A DNA stretch of 15,647 nucleotides from a bacterium (GCA_012511355.1 JAAZGG010000179.1:1-15647), one strand, 5' to 3'; shown: positions 1 through 8,154, counted from the stretch's first letter. Notes: a model not told the origin generated them from the letters alone. Program-made: numbers and translations.

Positions 1-220
1 AGCTAGAACTACGCGTTTTAACCTCTTTACACTCAATACAGACGATATCATTTAAAACACCTATGTAGCGTTTTTTATCAACTGCCATGTAACAAGCTTC
101 TATAACTTCTTTCCACGTTAAAAGAGCACCAGTCAAAACCACACAACCCTTTTCTTCATGGGCACTAACTTGGCCTTTAAAACGTTTGATTAACTTCTCG
201 TTGAGCTTTTCAATCGTCAT
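1..220 (-). CDS. Unidentified protein, N-terminal 73 residues only (gene runs off the left edge)
   Basis: An open frame on the minus strand starts with ATG at 220-218 and stays open to the window edge. It begins MTIEKLNEKLIKRFKGQVSA, and continues with a short beta-alpha-beta looking stretch (GCVVLTGALLTWKEVIEAC, then KKRYIGVLNDIVCIECKEV). The start lies 11 bases inside the end of the ATP-grasp gene (TGA at 212-210), so the two genes are probably co-transcribed and translationally coupled. A GGGAG lies just before the ATG. From memory, some Bacillota FAD-dependent oxidoreductases of the glycerol-3-phosphate dehydrogenase/LhgO type carry a small N-terminal domain of this kind (a 'VVLEGELDSW' style strand-turn-helix) before their Rossmann fold. 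The Rossmann motif itself would lie outside the window, so this identity is only a suggestion. That the frame is coding is well supported; the function is not. Confidence 0.6.
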   Translation of the reverse strand, partial: MTIEKLNEKLIKRFKGQVSAHEEKGCVVLTGALLTWKEVIEACYMAVDKKRYIGVLNDIVCIECKEVKTRSSS

Positions 221-1103
221 ATGCTCCCATCCTCGTCATTTCTTTTATAATATATTCTACATAAGTTCTCGCTACATTTTTCTTCGTAATCCTTTCAATT
301 TCATTAAAGAAGGCATTGGAATTAACTTCACAAACAAGGGGCTTACCATCTTTACCAATTAGAAGATCAATACCACAATAATCTAACTTTAAAAGGCTAG
401 CCACCCTTTCACTAACTTCCTTATATGCTTTAGGTAGTTGAATTGCATAACCAACACCGCCAAGACCAATATTAGAACGAAAATCGGTACTTGATTGCCG
501 TTTCATCCAAGCAAAAGCTTTACCACCAATAACAATTACACGAATATCCTTGCCATAACTACTTTTCACTAATTCTTGACAAAGATGGGGGACATACTTA
601 ACCTTATTTAATACCTTTCTAGCCTCTTCTTTATTTTCTACTAGATAAACTTGTTTCCCTAAGGACCCATAGGATTCTTTAATAACAAAGGGTAAACCAA
701 GTTCTTTAACCAAAGTTTCTAAATATTCCTCCCTAAGCTTAGCACCTTTGGTATAACAAAGAAGTCCTGGTATAGTCTTCGGCATTTGAATTCCTTGGTT
801 GCTAAGTGCAATATGAGTCAACATCTTATCATCACAAGTTATAATCGCCTCGGCTGGATTAAAAATTCTAAAACCCAATTTGTTCAGTAACGAAACCAAA
901 TATTTGTCCTTATCCAAATAAATAATTGCCACGTTTTGCAAACTAGAATAAGCTACACCATTTTCTATCCACGCCAAAAAGCCCTGACTACTTATTAGTC
1001 GACATTCGATTTTTTTCTTCTTAAACTCCGCTTGCAAACGCTCAATTTGACCCTTTTGAGCAGCTAAACGAGAGTAGGGATTACGAATAATAACTACTTG
1101 CAT
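210..1103 (-). CDS. ATP-grasp ligase, RimK/LysX/CofF-like
   Basis: This 297-residue protein belongs to the ATP-grasp superfamily of RimK-like ATP-dependent carboxylate-amine ligases, which activate a carboxylate as an acyl phosphate and join it to an amine. Visible landmarks are the nucleotide-binding Lys in PFVIKESYGSLGKQVYLV (K142), the RimK-type strand KDIRVIVIGGKAFAWMKR (186-201), a FRSNIGLGG loop (208-216) and the metal-binding end DYCGIDLLIG followed by CEVNSNAFFNEIE (E259, N261). Length is normal for the family. The N-terminal domain (about 1-100) is poorly conserved, as is usual because it helps set substrate specificity. The ATG at 1103 has a GAGG seven bases upstream and a TATAAT -10 box at 1127-1122. 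The downstream gene overlaps it by 11 bases. The substrate cannot be read from the sequence: ribosomal protein S6 glutamylation, a poly-glutamate cofactor tail or an amino-group carrier pathway are all possible, so I give no gene symbol. Confidence 0.85.
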   Translation of the reverse strand: MQVVIIRNPYSRLAAQKGQIERLQAEFKKKKIECRLISSQGFLAWIENGVAYSSLQNVAIIYLDKDKYLVSLLNKLGFRIFNPAEAIITCDDKMLTHIALSNQGIQMPKTIPGLLCYTKGAKLREEYLETLVKELGLPFVIKESYGSLGKQVYLVENKEEARKVLNKVKYVPHLCQELVKSSYGKDIRVIVIGGKAFAWMKRQSSTDFRSNIGLGGVGYAIQLPKAYKEVSERVASLLKLDYCGIDLLIGKDGKPLVCEVNSNAFFNEIERITKKNVARTYVEYIIKEMTRMGAYDD

Positions 1104-1121
1104 AACATAACCTCAAAAAGT

Positions 1122-1150
1122 ATTATACAACTTTTTTTAAAAAAAGTTGA
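1122..1150 (-). promoter_or_regulatory. Promoter of the ATP-grasp gene
   Basis: On the minus strand a perfect TATAAT occupies 1127-1122, about 20 bases upstream of the ATP-grasp start. The -35 region at 17-bp spacing (1150-1145) reads TCAACT, a poor match, and lies inside a perfect palindrome. This could mean an activator or repressor acts there. The promoter is divergent from the one serving the small membrane protein. Confidence 0.55.
1128..1149. repeat. Perfect 22-bp palindrome between divergent promoters
   Basis: The sequence is CAAC, seven T, seven A, GTTG, a perfect inverted repeat with no loop. The flanking genes point away from it, so it cannot be the transcription terminator of either. 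Its right arm contains the first three bases (1147-1149) of the plus-strand -35 box, and it abuts the minus-strand -10 box (1127-1122). That position suits an operator shared by both promoters, but in AT-rich DNA a chance origin or DNA-curvature role is possible. Confidence 0.5.
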
Positions 1151-1175
1151 TAAATACTGATAAAAGCATTAAAAT
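1147..1175 (+). promoter_or_regulatory. Promoter of the small membrane protein gene
   Basis: TTGATA (1147-1152), a 17-bp spacer and TAAAAT (1170-1175) make a good sigma-A type promoter. The expected start of transcription, near 1182, lies only about 20 bases before the start codon. The -35 box overlaps the right arm of the palindrome at 1128-1149. Confidence 0.65.
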
Positions 1176-1186
1176 GAATCTATACT

Positions 1187-1193
1187 GGGGGGG
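1187..1193 (+). promoter_or_regulatory. Seven-G ribosome binding site
   Basis: A homopolymeric run of seven G lies seven bases before the ATG at 1201. It can pair with the CCUCC anti-Shine-Dalgarno only through G-C and G-U pairs, and no other purine-rich site is near. It decides the choice of 1201 over the in-frame ATG at 1147, which lies inside the -35 box. Confidence 0.5.
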
Positions 1194-1200
1194 AATACTT

Positions 1201-1458
1201 ATGAACAAAGAAAGGCAGAGAAAACCATTTGTTTGGAAAATTGATTTAAAGAAAAAACCAAACACGAGAAGATTTGTCTGGTTTTGTATTTTTGCATTTC
1301 TTACTATTCTTGATCTAATCTTTGCTTTAATTATCGTAGCCAAAGGGACCTGGCAAGCCGGAAACACCTTTTTAATTGCCTTTCCTATCGTTTGTTTAAT
1401 CATAAACTTTTTTATTATTCGTGCTATTCTTTTAACTAGTCAGCCAGAAGATATTTAG
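1201..1458 (+). CDS. Small two-helix membrane protein, unknown function
   Basis: This is an 85-residue protein that I do not recognise. It has a very basic N-terminus (MNKERQRKPF and KKKPNTRR), two hydrophobic segments at about 25-47 and 56-78 separated by a short GTWQAGN loop, and a short acidic end (SQPEDI). The positive-inside rule puts the N-terminus in the cytoplasm and predicts a helical hairpin. I start it at 1201: a frame-compatible ATG at 1147 lies within the promoter, while 1201 has a G-rich ribosome binding site. Its last 23 bases overlap tail-to-tail with the ApbE-like gene on the other strand, and no terminator is visible between them. A good promoter and ribosome binding site make this a probable real gene; nothing in the context assigns a role. 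Confidence 0.7.
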   Translation: MNKERQRKPFVWKIDLKKKPNTRRFVWFCIFAFLTILDLIFALIIVAKGTWQAGNTFLIAFPIVCLIINFFIIRAILLTSQPEDI

Positions 1459-2713
1459 GATTATAACCAGAATCTTCTAAAACGGTAAACTCACCTTTAT
1501 AAATATAAATATCTTTATCATCCCCCTGTAAAGTATAAGCTAAAGACAATTGAGGATTTTCGTCCTCAATTTTTTTAACCTGATTATTTATACCATCAAT
1601 TGTATTAAACCCATAAATTGTTAAGTTAAAAAAACGTAACTGTACAATATCAAAATCGGTAGCAAAAAGATTGACAGTATTTATAATATTGTTAATCTTC
1701 CCACTTTTAACATCAATTTTTAAGTGTCGATAATAGTTCTTCTCCTCGTGATTAATTACTCGATAATAATCTTCTTGCTTAACACTATAAACTCTGCTCC
1801 GTGATAAAAGTTTGTACTTTTCACTACTAACAGACATTACTGGGCTTTCATAAGTTTGACTATCCAATTTATTGGAAATGGCATAGAAACAAGTTGAATC
1901 CGTCCCTAAATTGATAACTAATCCATCTGCGGTTTCAACAAAGCCCTTAGTATAGCCTTGCTCTTTAAGATTATTGCACAGCAATTTTATTTTGAACGCT
2001 TCATTTAAACTATTAAAATCCAAAATAGCACAATCTAGGCCTTCGGTTTCATAAAAATTCTTGAAGGCTAATGAAGTATTAAAAGTCACGCTTTTATTTT
2101 CATCATCAAAAAGCAAGGAAAAATTTGTTAAATCATCAACATAACTTGCTATTTCCTCTAAAAACGCCGCTTCTTCTAGATTGATTAGCGGGTCTCTTTC
2201 ATCGTCAGCGGCTAAAAGAATCCCTTCCCAACGATCAATTAGAATATTGGCAAAAAGGTTATAATTTTCTCTTAATAGAGTTAATTCATACGCTTCCTTC
2301 AACAACGGATATAACAAGGGGTGTAATTCCACCTCTTGTCCGATGTTTTGATTAACTAGAGCTAAGTTTTTATAAACTTCATAAGTATTTTCCGCATCAA
2401 CTAAAATATAGGCTTGTTTTAAGGCTAATGAATAAACATTTTTTAAATTTTTTAAAGCTATTTTAATTTCACTACTCTCACCATCTAAATAATATTCAAA
2501 CTTAACTCCGGCCCCATAAAAGGGTGCTTCTTCATCTTCTTTTTATTCTATTTTATAATAACCCGGCTTCTTTTCGGAGCAGGAATTAATAGCGCGAGCA
2601 AAACTTACAACAGCAACCGTTAAGGCAATCACAAAAAAGATAGCACGAATAATTAATCCTTTTCGTGAATACTTTTGAACCTCTATTTCTTGATGCTCAT
2701 CATTAATCGGCAT
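1436..2713 (-). pseudogene. ApbE-like (FAD:protein FMN transferase family) extracytoplasmic protein, broken by an in-frame TAA at codon 57
   Basis: One reading frame runs from ATG 2713 (GGAG about nine bases upstream) to TAG 1438-1436, but codon 57 (2545-2543) is TAA. The 56 residues before it hold a basic start, a membrane segment (LIIRAIFFVIALTVAVV) and a possible lipobox-like INSC. After the stop the same frame continues for 368 residues resembling ApbE: ALVNQNIGQEVELHPLLYPL matches the family's 'iN...G..vevs.el..ll' segment, then NYNLFANILIDRWEGIL, the central INLGTD, and NYYRHLKIDVKSGKI in place of 'yhHiidPkTGyP'. ApbE enzymes attach FMN to Thr of extracytoplasmic flavoproteins. Several signature residues are missing here: the AKG loop reads NEAF, and the DxxST metal site near the end reads DIVQL. 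No good restart site follows the TAA; GTG 2332 has a poorly placed AAGAG. It is either a nonsense-mutated, degenerate paralogue or a sequencing error. The family assignment is by eye. Confidence 0.6.
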
Positions 2714-2728
2714 TTCTGCTCACTCCGT

Positions 2729-2758
2729 AAAAATAACTAATCACGAGATTAGTTATTT
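2729..2758 (-). terminator. Terminator of the opp operon
   Basis: Arms 2731-2742 and 2747-2758 are perfect 12-bp complements around the four-base loop ACGA. Read on the minus strand the hairpin is followed by a T-run. It includes the oppF stop codon. The stem is AT-rich, so termination may be partial and could let some transcripts enter the ApbE-like gene 40 bases downstream, for which I see no clear promoter. Confidence 0.65.
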
Positions 2759-3706
2759 AGCCTCTTTTCTAAAACGCCAAGCTTTGTATCTAGCAATTTC
2801 TTCTTCATTACCATAGACAAAGTGTCCGCCACCAATATCAACTAGTTCCGGTTTAGAAGAACTATAATCATGAAGACTGGGATCATAGACAAAGAGTTTT
2901 TTGCTCTTTTCAATGATGGGATCAGGAACCGGAATCGCAGAGATTAAAGATCTAGTATAGGGGTGCAAAGGATATTTGAAAAGTTCTTCGGTTTCGGCAA
3001 TTTCCATTAATTTACCCTTATAGATAACGATAATACGATCACTGATAAAACGAACGATAGAAAGATCGTGGGCGATAAATAAATAGGTTAAATCTCTTTC
3101 AATTTGGAATTTCCTTAATAAATTTAAAACTTGGGCTCTAATAGAAACATCCAAAGCGGATATCGGTTCATCAGCCACGATAAACTCGGGTTCCATAACA
3201 ATAGATCTAGCAATACCAATTCTTTGTCTTTGACCACCCGAAAATTCGTGAGGATATCTTGTTAAATGCTCAGGCAACAAGCCAACTTCTCTAATAATGT
3301 TTTCAATTTTTTCAATTCTTTCTTTTTCATCCGTAAAAAGGCGGAAGTTATAAAGACCTTCAGAAATAATGTATTCAATTGTCGCCCGCTCATTTAAAGA
3401 GGCGGCAGGATCTTGGAAAATCATCTGTAATTTACGAATTACTTCACGGTCTTTTCCTTTAGATAATCTACCCGAAATGCGTTCACCTTTATAAAGAATT
3501 TCGCCCGCGGCTAATGGATTGATTCGGACGATGGCTCGTCCAATGGTGGTCTTACCCGAACCTGATTCTCCAACTAACGCTAAGGTTTCCCCTTTATAAA
3601 TATCAAAAGAAACATTATCAATGGCCTTAAAGGCATTTTTCCCACTGCCAAAAACAATATCAATGTTTTTAACCTGTAAAACTATTTCTCTTTTTTCTTG
3701 TTCCAT
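2753..3706 (-). CDS. oppF: Oligopeptide ABC importer ATP-binding protein OppF
   Basis: This 317-residue cytoplasmic ATPase subunit is the second nucleotide-binding domain of the peptide importer. Motifs are complete: Walker [10 protein letters not shown] (46-54), Q-loop Gln in MIFQDP (Q98), signature FSGGQRQR (155-162), Walker B FIVADEP (175-181), D-loop SALD and H-loop LFIAHD (H213). The Opp/Dpp-type C-terminal extension follows ([17 protein letters not shown], from about 247), but without the Cys cluster that binds an iron-sulfur centre in some relatives. Length is normal and there is no large insertion, unlike its partner OppD. Its ATG shares one base with the oppD stop codon (TAATG), which points to translational coupling. 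It is the last gene of the operon, and a terminator hairpin covers its stop codon. The substrate (oligopeptide rather than dipeptide) is inferred from operon layout and similarity. Confidence 0.92.
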   Translation of the reverse strand: MEQEKREIVLQVKNIDIVFGSGKNAFKAIDNVSFDIYKGETLALVGESGSGKTTIGRAIVRINPLAAGEILYKGERISGRLSKGKDREVIRKLQMIFQDPAASLNERATIEYIISEGLYNFRLFTDEKERIEKIENIIREVGLLPEHLTRYPHEFSGGQRQRIGIARSIVMEPEFIVADEPISALDVSIRAQVLNLLRKFQIERDLTYLFIAHDLSIVRFISDRIIVIYKGKLMEIAETEELFKYPLHPYTRSLISAIPVPDPIIEKSKKLFVYDPSLHDYSSSKPELVDIGGGHFVYGNEEEIARYKAWRFRKEAK

Positions 3707-5517
3707 TATAAGGCCTCCTCATCTTCAAAACCGGCGTGAACTTTGAGCATTTTTTCATGGAGATTTTGAATATTTTCGGGTGCTTCAACTTTCGGAGCCC
3801 GTGGATCTAAAAGCCAAGTTTTAGCAAAGTGCCCCTCACTAACTTCCATCATCGGAGCTTCTTTAACTAAATCTATGGCCAGCGCATATTGACTTCTCAA
3901 GGCAAAAGCATCACCAACAATTTTGTTATAAAGTGATGGTGGGGTTCCAGGAATTGAATAAAGTTCTTTACCGCGTTCCGATAATTGGGGAAGCGAGGAA
4001 AGAAGCGCCCAGGTATAGGGGTGTTTAGGATTATAGAAAATGTCTTCTACTGAACCAATTTCTACAATTTGTCCCGCATATAAAACCGCGACTCTTTCCG
4101 CTACGTTAGCTACAACGCCCAAGTCATGGGTAATATAAACAGTTGTAAAGCCAAACTTTTTCTGCAAGTCCTTAATCAAGCGAATAATTTGTGCTTGAAT
4201 GGTGACATCAAGTGCGGTCGTTGGTTCGTCACAAATCAAAATCTTCGGTTGACAAGATAGTGCAATCGCAATAACTATTCTCTGACGCATACCGCCTGAA
4301 TATTGGAAAGGATAATCATTGAAGCGGCCTTTTGGATCAGGAATGCCCACATCTTGCATAATTTCTAAAGCTCGTTGTTTTGCCTCTGAATAACCACACT
4401 TTTGATGCTTGAGAATAATGGTAATAATTTGCTTACCAATAGGGATAACTGGGTTTAGTGAAGTCATGGGGTCTTGGAATATGGTAGCAATCCTACGACC
4501 TCTGATTCTTTGCCAGTCTTTGGCGTATTTAATCTTGGCACAGTCAATGATGGCATAGCCATGCAGAGTCTTACCATCCTCACTACAACCTTGATATTGC
4601 ACCCTAAAAGTCGCGTTCTCAAAAATGCGATTAACTCTTTTTTCTTTACTAAAATCTGTGCCCTTGGTTAAAGCCTCTTTGAAGGCTTTAGAAAGTTTAA
4701 AATAAAAGCGAATTTTTGTATAAATAGGATAACGGCCAATAGATAAAACAACCTCTTTGGCCCAAATATCATTACGTTTAATAATGGTATCACTCAACTT
4801 ATAAGGATTGCCATTATCTTCCAAGTCATCGCCAGCGATTTTTAAGCGACGGGCTTCTTCAAGTTCGTGTAATCTTTGTTGATGTTCAGCCTTTAACTGC
4901 GTATTGGCCTCATAATCAGCCTTGCGTTTAGCAACTTTTTCATCGCGTTCTTTTTCTAATTCCTGCTGTTGAGCAATTAGTTCTTTAAAACGTTCCTGCG
5001 ATTCTTCTAACTCTAAAGCATCGTGTTCATCCCTTCGCGATAGGGTATCCATATAATTCCTTAAATCAATCAATTCGTCACTGATTTCTTTATTGGTTTC
5101 AGCATATTTTTCAAGTTCTTCCGCACTTAAACTTTGAGCCTGTAAAATTTCCTCTTTGAGTTTTTCAATCGCCTTATACTCAGCGCCTCCTCGTTCATAG
5201 GTTGAATAAAGATTGATTTTCTTTAATATTTTTTGATAAATAAGGGTATTTATTTTATCCATCTCTACCGAGGTTTTAGAAATTTCATCATCTTTAAAAA
5301 TGATAGTCCCATGGCTGATAAAGCCATTGGAATCCAGCATACCGGCAAAGGTTTTGGTTAAAACCGATTTCCCTGAACCTGACTCACCAACAATGGCTAA
5401 AGATTCATTTTCATATACCTGTAAAGTCACGTCACGAATCGCTGTTAGAATACGACCCCGAACATTGAACTTGACATCTACGTGTCTGAGGTTAAGTAAA
5501 ACTTTCTTTTCTTCCAT
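3706..5517 (-). CDS. oppD: Oligopeptide ABC importer ATP-binding protein OppD with a large insertion
   Basis: This is the first ATPase subunit of the importer. The ABC motifs are intact but widely split; residues are numbered from the GTG at 5526, so subtract 3 from the ATG: Walker A GESGSGKS (47-54), then about 250 extra residues, then Q-loop TIFQDP (Q351), signature YSGGMRQR (409-416), Walker B ILICDEP (429-435) and H-loop ITHD (H467). The Opp-type tail [15 protein letters not shown] follows. Typical OppD is about 330-360 residues, and this one is 603. The first part of the insertion (about 115-230) is rich in Glu, Lys and Gln with heptad-like spacing, probably a coiled coil; the second part (about 240-335) looks globular. 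I prefer ATG 5517 over GTG 5526, because the AGGGGG overlapping the oppC stop codon lies eight bases before the ATG but directly abuts the GTG. It is translationally coupled to oppF. Confidence 0.9.
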   Translation of the reverse strand: MEEKKVLLNLRHVDVKFNVRGRILTAIRDVTLQVYENESLAIVGESGSGKSVLTKTFAGMLDSNGFISHGTIIFKDDEISKTSVEMDKINTLIYQKILKKINLYSTYERGGAEYKAIEKLKEEILQAQSLSAEELEKYAETNKEISDELIDLRNYMDTLSRRDEHDALELEESQERFKELIAQQQELEKERDEKVAKRKADYEANTQLKAEHQQRLHELEEARRLKIAGDDLEDNGNPYKLSDTIIKRNDIWAKEVVLSIGRYPIYTKIRFYFKLSKAFKEALTKGTDFSKEKRVNRIFENATFRVQYQGCSEDGKTLHGYAIIDCAKIKYAKDWQRIRGRRIATIFQDPMTSLNPVIPIGKQIITIILKHQKCGYSEAKQRALEIMQDVGIPDPKGRFNDYPFQYSGGMRQRIVIAIALSCQPKILICDEPTTALDVTIQAQIIRLIKDLQKKFGFTTVYITHDLGVVANVAERVAVLYAGQIVEIGSVEDIFYNPKHPYTWALLSSLPQLSERGKELYSIPGTPPSLYNKIVGDAFALRSQYALAIDLVKEAPMMEVSEGHFAKTWLLDPRAPKVEAPENIQNLHEKMLKVHAGFEDEEAL

Positions 5518-5529
5518 TTTACGCACCCC

Positions 5530-6549
5530 CTACATATGTGTCCTTGGATCAGAAGCATCAGCAAGATTCTGACCTACGACATACAAGATAATCGTTACAA
5601 TCGAAGCGATGGCAACAGGCGGCCAAAAGGCCCACGGGAACATGATAAAGGCCGTTTGGGCTTCTTGAATCATCCGCCCTAAGGAAGGCACCGTGGCGCT
5701 TAAACCAATACCAATGTATGATAAGAACACTTCAGCTCCAATGTAAGATGGTAGTTCACTAGCTAATATTGTGACAATAACCGAAGTTAAGAATGGAAGA
5801 ACGTTCTTGGTTACTACCCGAACAATTGGCGTTCCTAAACATTTAGAAGCGAGGTTATATTCTCGGTCACGAATAATAATGACCTGTGTTCTAAAGAAAT
5901 AGGCAATGCCCATCCAGCCTGTCATTGTCATGGCTAGTACAAAAGACCAGAAGCCACTGCCGATGACATAAACTAAGACAGAAACAACTAAAATATAGGG
6001 AACATTGGCGACAATATTATAAATAACCATCATAACGGCATCGAATTTTTTCGAATAACCCCAAACAGCGCCTAAAATAATGCCCACTGTCATGTTGATG
6101 GTTGCACAAACAATAGCTAGTAAAATTGATGTCTGTGTTGAAGCCCAAATACCATAAAAAATCGAATTGCCTATGGAACCTGTTCCCAAAAGATATTTCA
6201 AAGAAAAACCACCAAACATATTCATCGCCGCTGCTGGACTTTGATTGTAAGAATCTGTTAGATTAACGTTTTCATTTGGATTATAAGGACAAAACAATGG
6301 GAATATTAATGCCACAAGAATCATTAATATCAAAGAAGATAAAAGGACAATATTAGTTTTTTTCTTAAAGAATACTTTAAATACCGAGCGCCAATAAGAG
6401 TAACGCGGCGCGGTAATTTTTTCTGATTTTATAGTGTCGCTATCAATGAAATAAAATAAATCATCTTCTTTGACAACCCTAGGTTTTCTACTTCTTTTTA
6501 CCACCTTAACTTCTTTTGGTGTATCCTTTGTTTTTTTGTCTTTTAGCAT
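5530..6549 (-). CDS. oppC: Oligopeptide ABC importer permease OppC
   Basis: This 339-residue inner-membrane permease pairs with OppB to form the peptide channel. It has a charged cytoplasmic start rich in Lys, a first membrane segment (TNIVLLSSLILMILVALIF), an extracytoplasmic loop with CPYNPNENVNL, and then the five-helix permease core. The cytoplasmic coupling loop that contacts the ATPases reads YNLASKCLGTPIVRVVTKNV, in the place of the EAA motif, and the end carries ASDPRTHM, close to the 'DPR' ending common in this family. I start it at ATG 6549, one base after the oppB stop: AAAGGAGGT lies at ideal distance inside the last oppB codons. The longer frame from 6582 would overlap oppB and lacks such a site. 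Unlike OppB, it has no unusual extracellular domain. The tight spacing indicates one transcript with oppB and oppD. Confidence 0.9.
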   Translation of the reverse strand: MLKDKKTKDTPKEVKVVKRSRKPRVVKEDDLFYFIDSDTIKSEKITAPRYSYWRSVFKVFFKKKTNIVLLSSLILMILVALIFPLFCPYNPNENVNLTDSYNQSPAAAMNMFGGFSLKYLLGTGSIGNSIFYGIWASTQTSILLAIVCATINMTVGIILGAVWGYSKKFDAVMMVIYNIVANVPYILVVSVLVYVIGSGFWSFVLAMTMTGWMGIAYFFRTQVIIIRDREYNLASKCLGTPIVRVVTKNVLPFLTSVIVTILASELPSYIGAEVFLSYIGIGLSATVPSLGRMIQEAQTAFIMFPWAFWPPVAIASIVTIILYVVGQNLADASDPRTHM

Positions 6550-6550
6550 A

Positions 6551-8152
6551 CTAACGACCTCCTTTCTCGGTGAAAGAAACACGAGGATCGTATTTTGCTA
6601 ACAAAAGATCACCTAAAATTAAGGCCACTATTGAAAGGAAAGTGTAGAACACCGTTACCGCGACAATTAAGCCATTATCATGGAATGTGATAGCATCGGT
6701 TAATATTCGACCAATACCTGGCACACCATAAACCGACTCGGTAATAATGGCTCCTGTTAAACAAAATAAAATACTGGCTGGAATACCATGCACGAGATAA
6801 ATCATCGCGTTTTTAGAAATGTGTTTAGAGAAAATTTCTCTTTCACTCAAGCCTTCAGCCCTAGCAAATTTAACATAATCACTATTCATCTGGTCAATCA
6901 TATAACGACGCATCCACTTCATCAATCCACCGATAGATGGTAAGGCCAAAGAGATAGTCGGTAAAATATACGCCAGAATCGGCACCTGTGCGTTAGCAAA
7001 TTTATAAGGTAATTTAAATAAGGTTGTGCCAATTGTAGAGAAAATGAAGATATATGCTAGCGATGGAACGGCCATAATAAAGATAATATACATCATCCCT
7101 AATTTATCAACCAATTTATCTTTCTTTAGAGCCATAAAGATTCCAATTGGAAGGCCAAAGATATAGGCAACAATGGTAGCAATAATACCAATAACAAAGG
7201 AATTGCCAATTCTTGTCAGTCCGCCTATCCTTGCGCTTGGTTGAGTATAATTATCGTTATATTTTCCTTCTTCAAACTCTGAAAAAATCGGAGAATAAGT
7301 AACTGTGTGGAAATCATAAGCATTATTACTTTTAATTCCCGTTCCTATTTGAGCAGGATATTCTTGATCGCGATAAATGTAATCACCTGTCGCTTTTCCC
7401 ATAACGCCTTCGACAATCGGAGAACCTTCATATTGAGTGGAAGAAACACCTAAGCCAAAATGAACTATATTCTGGTGAATATAAGGAAAACTATCATCAA
7501 AATAAATTAGATATTTATGAGTTGTCCCTGAGCCGACTAAGGCCGGCATATTGGACATATCGTCCCAAACAACTTTAACATAGCGATCAGTTAAATTAGG
7601 ATCTTTAACATCATTAACTGTTTCAAAAGTTACCATTTGACCAAGGAAATTAAACAAGCGAATAAAAACGCTCTTTTGATGAACGGCAATTAAACGAGCC
7701 GTGCCTCCTTTAGCAACTCGTCCACCACTATATTCAACCCTTGGCATATAAACTATTTCATACTTTTTGGATCTATATTCAGCCAAAAACTGCTTGACAT
7801 AATCATTATTGATATCATCAACGTCTTTATAAACGGCGGCATTTATTGAGCCTAATGCTTGGTCATATTTGGCCTTTATGGTTGGATTATCAGCATAATC
7901 CTCGCCATATTCAGCTTTAAACTTTGTGAGTAAAAATGCATTATACTCTTCATAATCTAGATAATCATATTTTGCCCATTTATTGTACTCATACATTGTT
8001 CTATCATTAGCTGAGCGCTTGTTCCAAGCATCGTCGTTTTGGAAAATAACTTTTCTGTCGATCAAAGAGTAAACCAAAATCATCACGATACAAACAACCG
8101 CCAACAATGAGAAAATAGAGAATAAGATTCTTTTAAATAAGTACTTCTTCAT
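6551..8152 (-). CDS. oppB: Oligopeptide ABC importer permease OppB with a large extracellular domain
   Basis: At 533 residues this permease is about 200 longer than a usual OppB (around 310). The first membrane segment (about 8-30) is followed by a hydrophilic, Tyr- and Asp-rich region up to about residue 312, predicted to lie outside the cell, where normal OppB has a loop of 60-80 residues. The canonical core begins at about 314 (RIGNSFVIGIIATIVAYIFG) and contains the EAA coupling loop DYVKFARAEGLSEREIFSKH (425-444) and the GVPGIG turn (476-481). Near the end of the extra region, FDDSFPYIHQNI and FGLGVS may correspond to the usual 'GDLGxS' entry segment. The start ATG 8152 has AAGGAG nine bases upstream, displayed in a hairpin loop. 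A 208-base gap with strong stem-loops separates it from oppA. The extra domain could dock the unusual binding protein; that is inference. Confidence 0.9.
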   Translation of the reverse strand: MKKYLFKRILFSIFSLLAVVCIVMILVYSLIDRKVIFQNDDAWNKRSANDRTMYEYNKWAKYDYLDYEEYNAFLLTKFKAEYGEDYADNPTIKAKYDQALGSINAAVYKDVDDINNDYVKQFLAEYRSKKYEIVYMPRVEYSGGRVAKGGTARLIAVHQKSVFIRLFNFLGQMVTFETVNDVKDPNLTDRYVKVVWDDMSNMPALVGSGTTHKYLIYFDDSFPYIHQNIVHFGLGVSSTQYEGSPIVEGVMGKATGDYIYRDQEYPAQIGTGIKSNNAYDFHTVTYSPIFSEFEEGKYNDNYTQPSARIGGLTRIGNSFVIGIIATIVAYIFGLPIGIFMALKKDKLVDKLGMMYIIFIMAVPSLAYIFIFSTIGTTLFKLPYKFANAQVPILAYILPTISLALPSIGGLMKWMRRYMIDQMNSDYVKFARAEGLSEREIFSKHISKNAMIYLVHGIPASILFCLTGAIITESVYGVPGIGRILTDAITFHDNGLIVAVTVFYTFLSIVALILGDLLLAKYDPRVSFTEKGGR

Positions 8153-8154
8153 CT

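Noticed and set aside
1137-1403. Minus-strand open frame opposite the small membrane protein gene
   Set aside because: It is the antisense of a better-supported gene with promoter and ribosome binding site, and has no such signals itself.
2543-2545. Alternative genetic code to explain the in-frame TAA
   Set aside because: TAA ends other genes here, for example rubrerythrin and the aminopeptidase, and TGA ends the ATP-grasp and ispF genes, so no reassignment is supported.
4474-5572. Two plus-strand open frames inside oppD (4474-4671 and 5300-5572)
   Set aside because: Antisense shadows of an ATPase gene with intact motifs; no ribosome binding site or recognisable protein.
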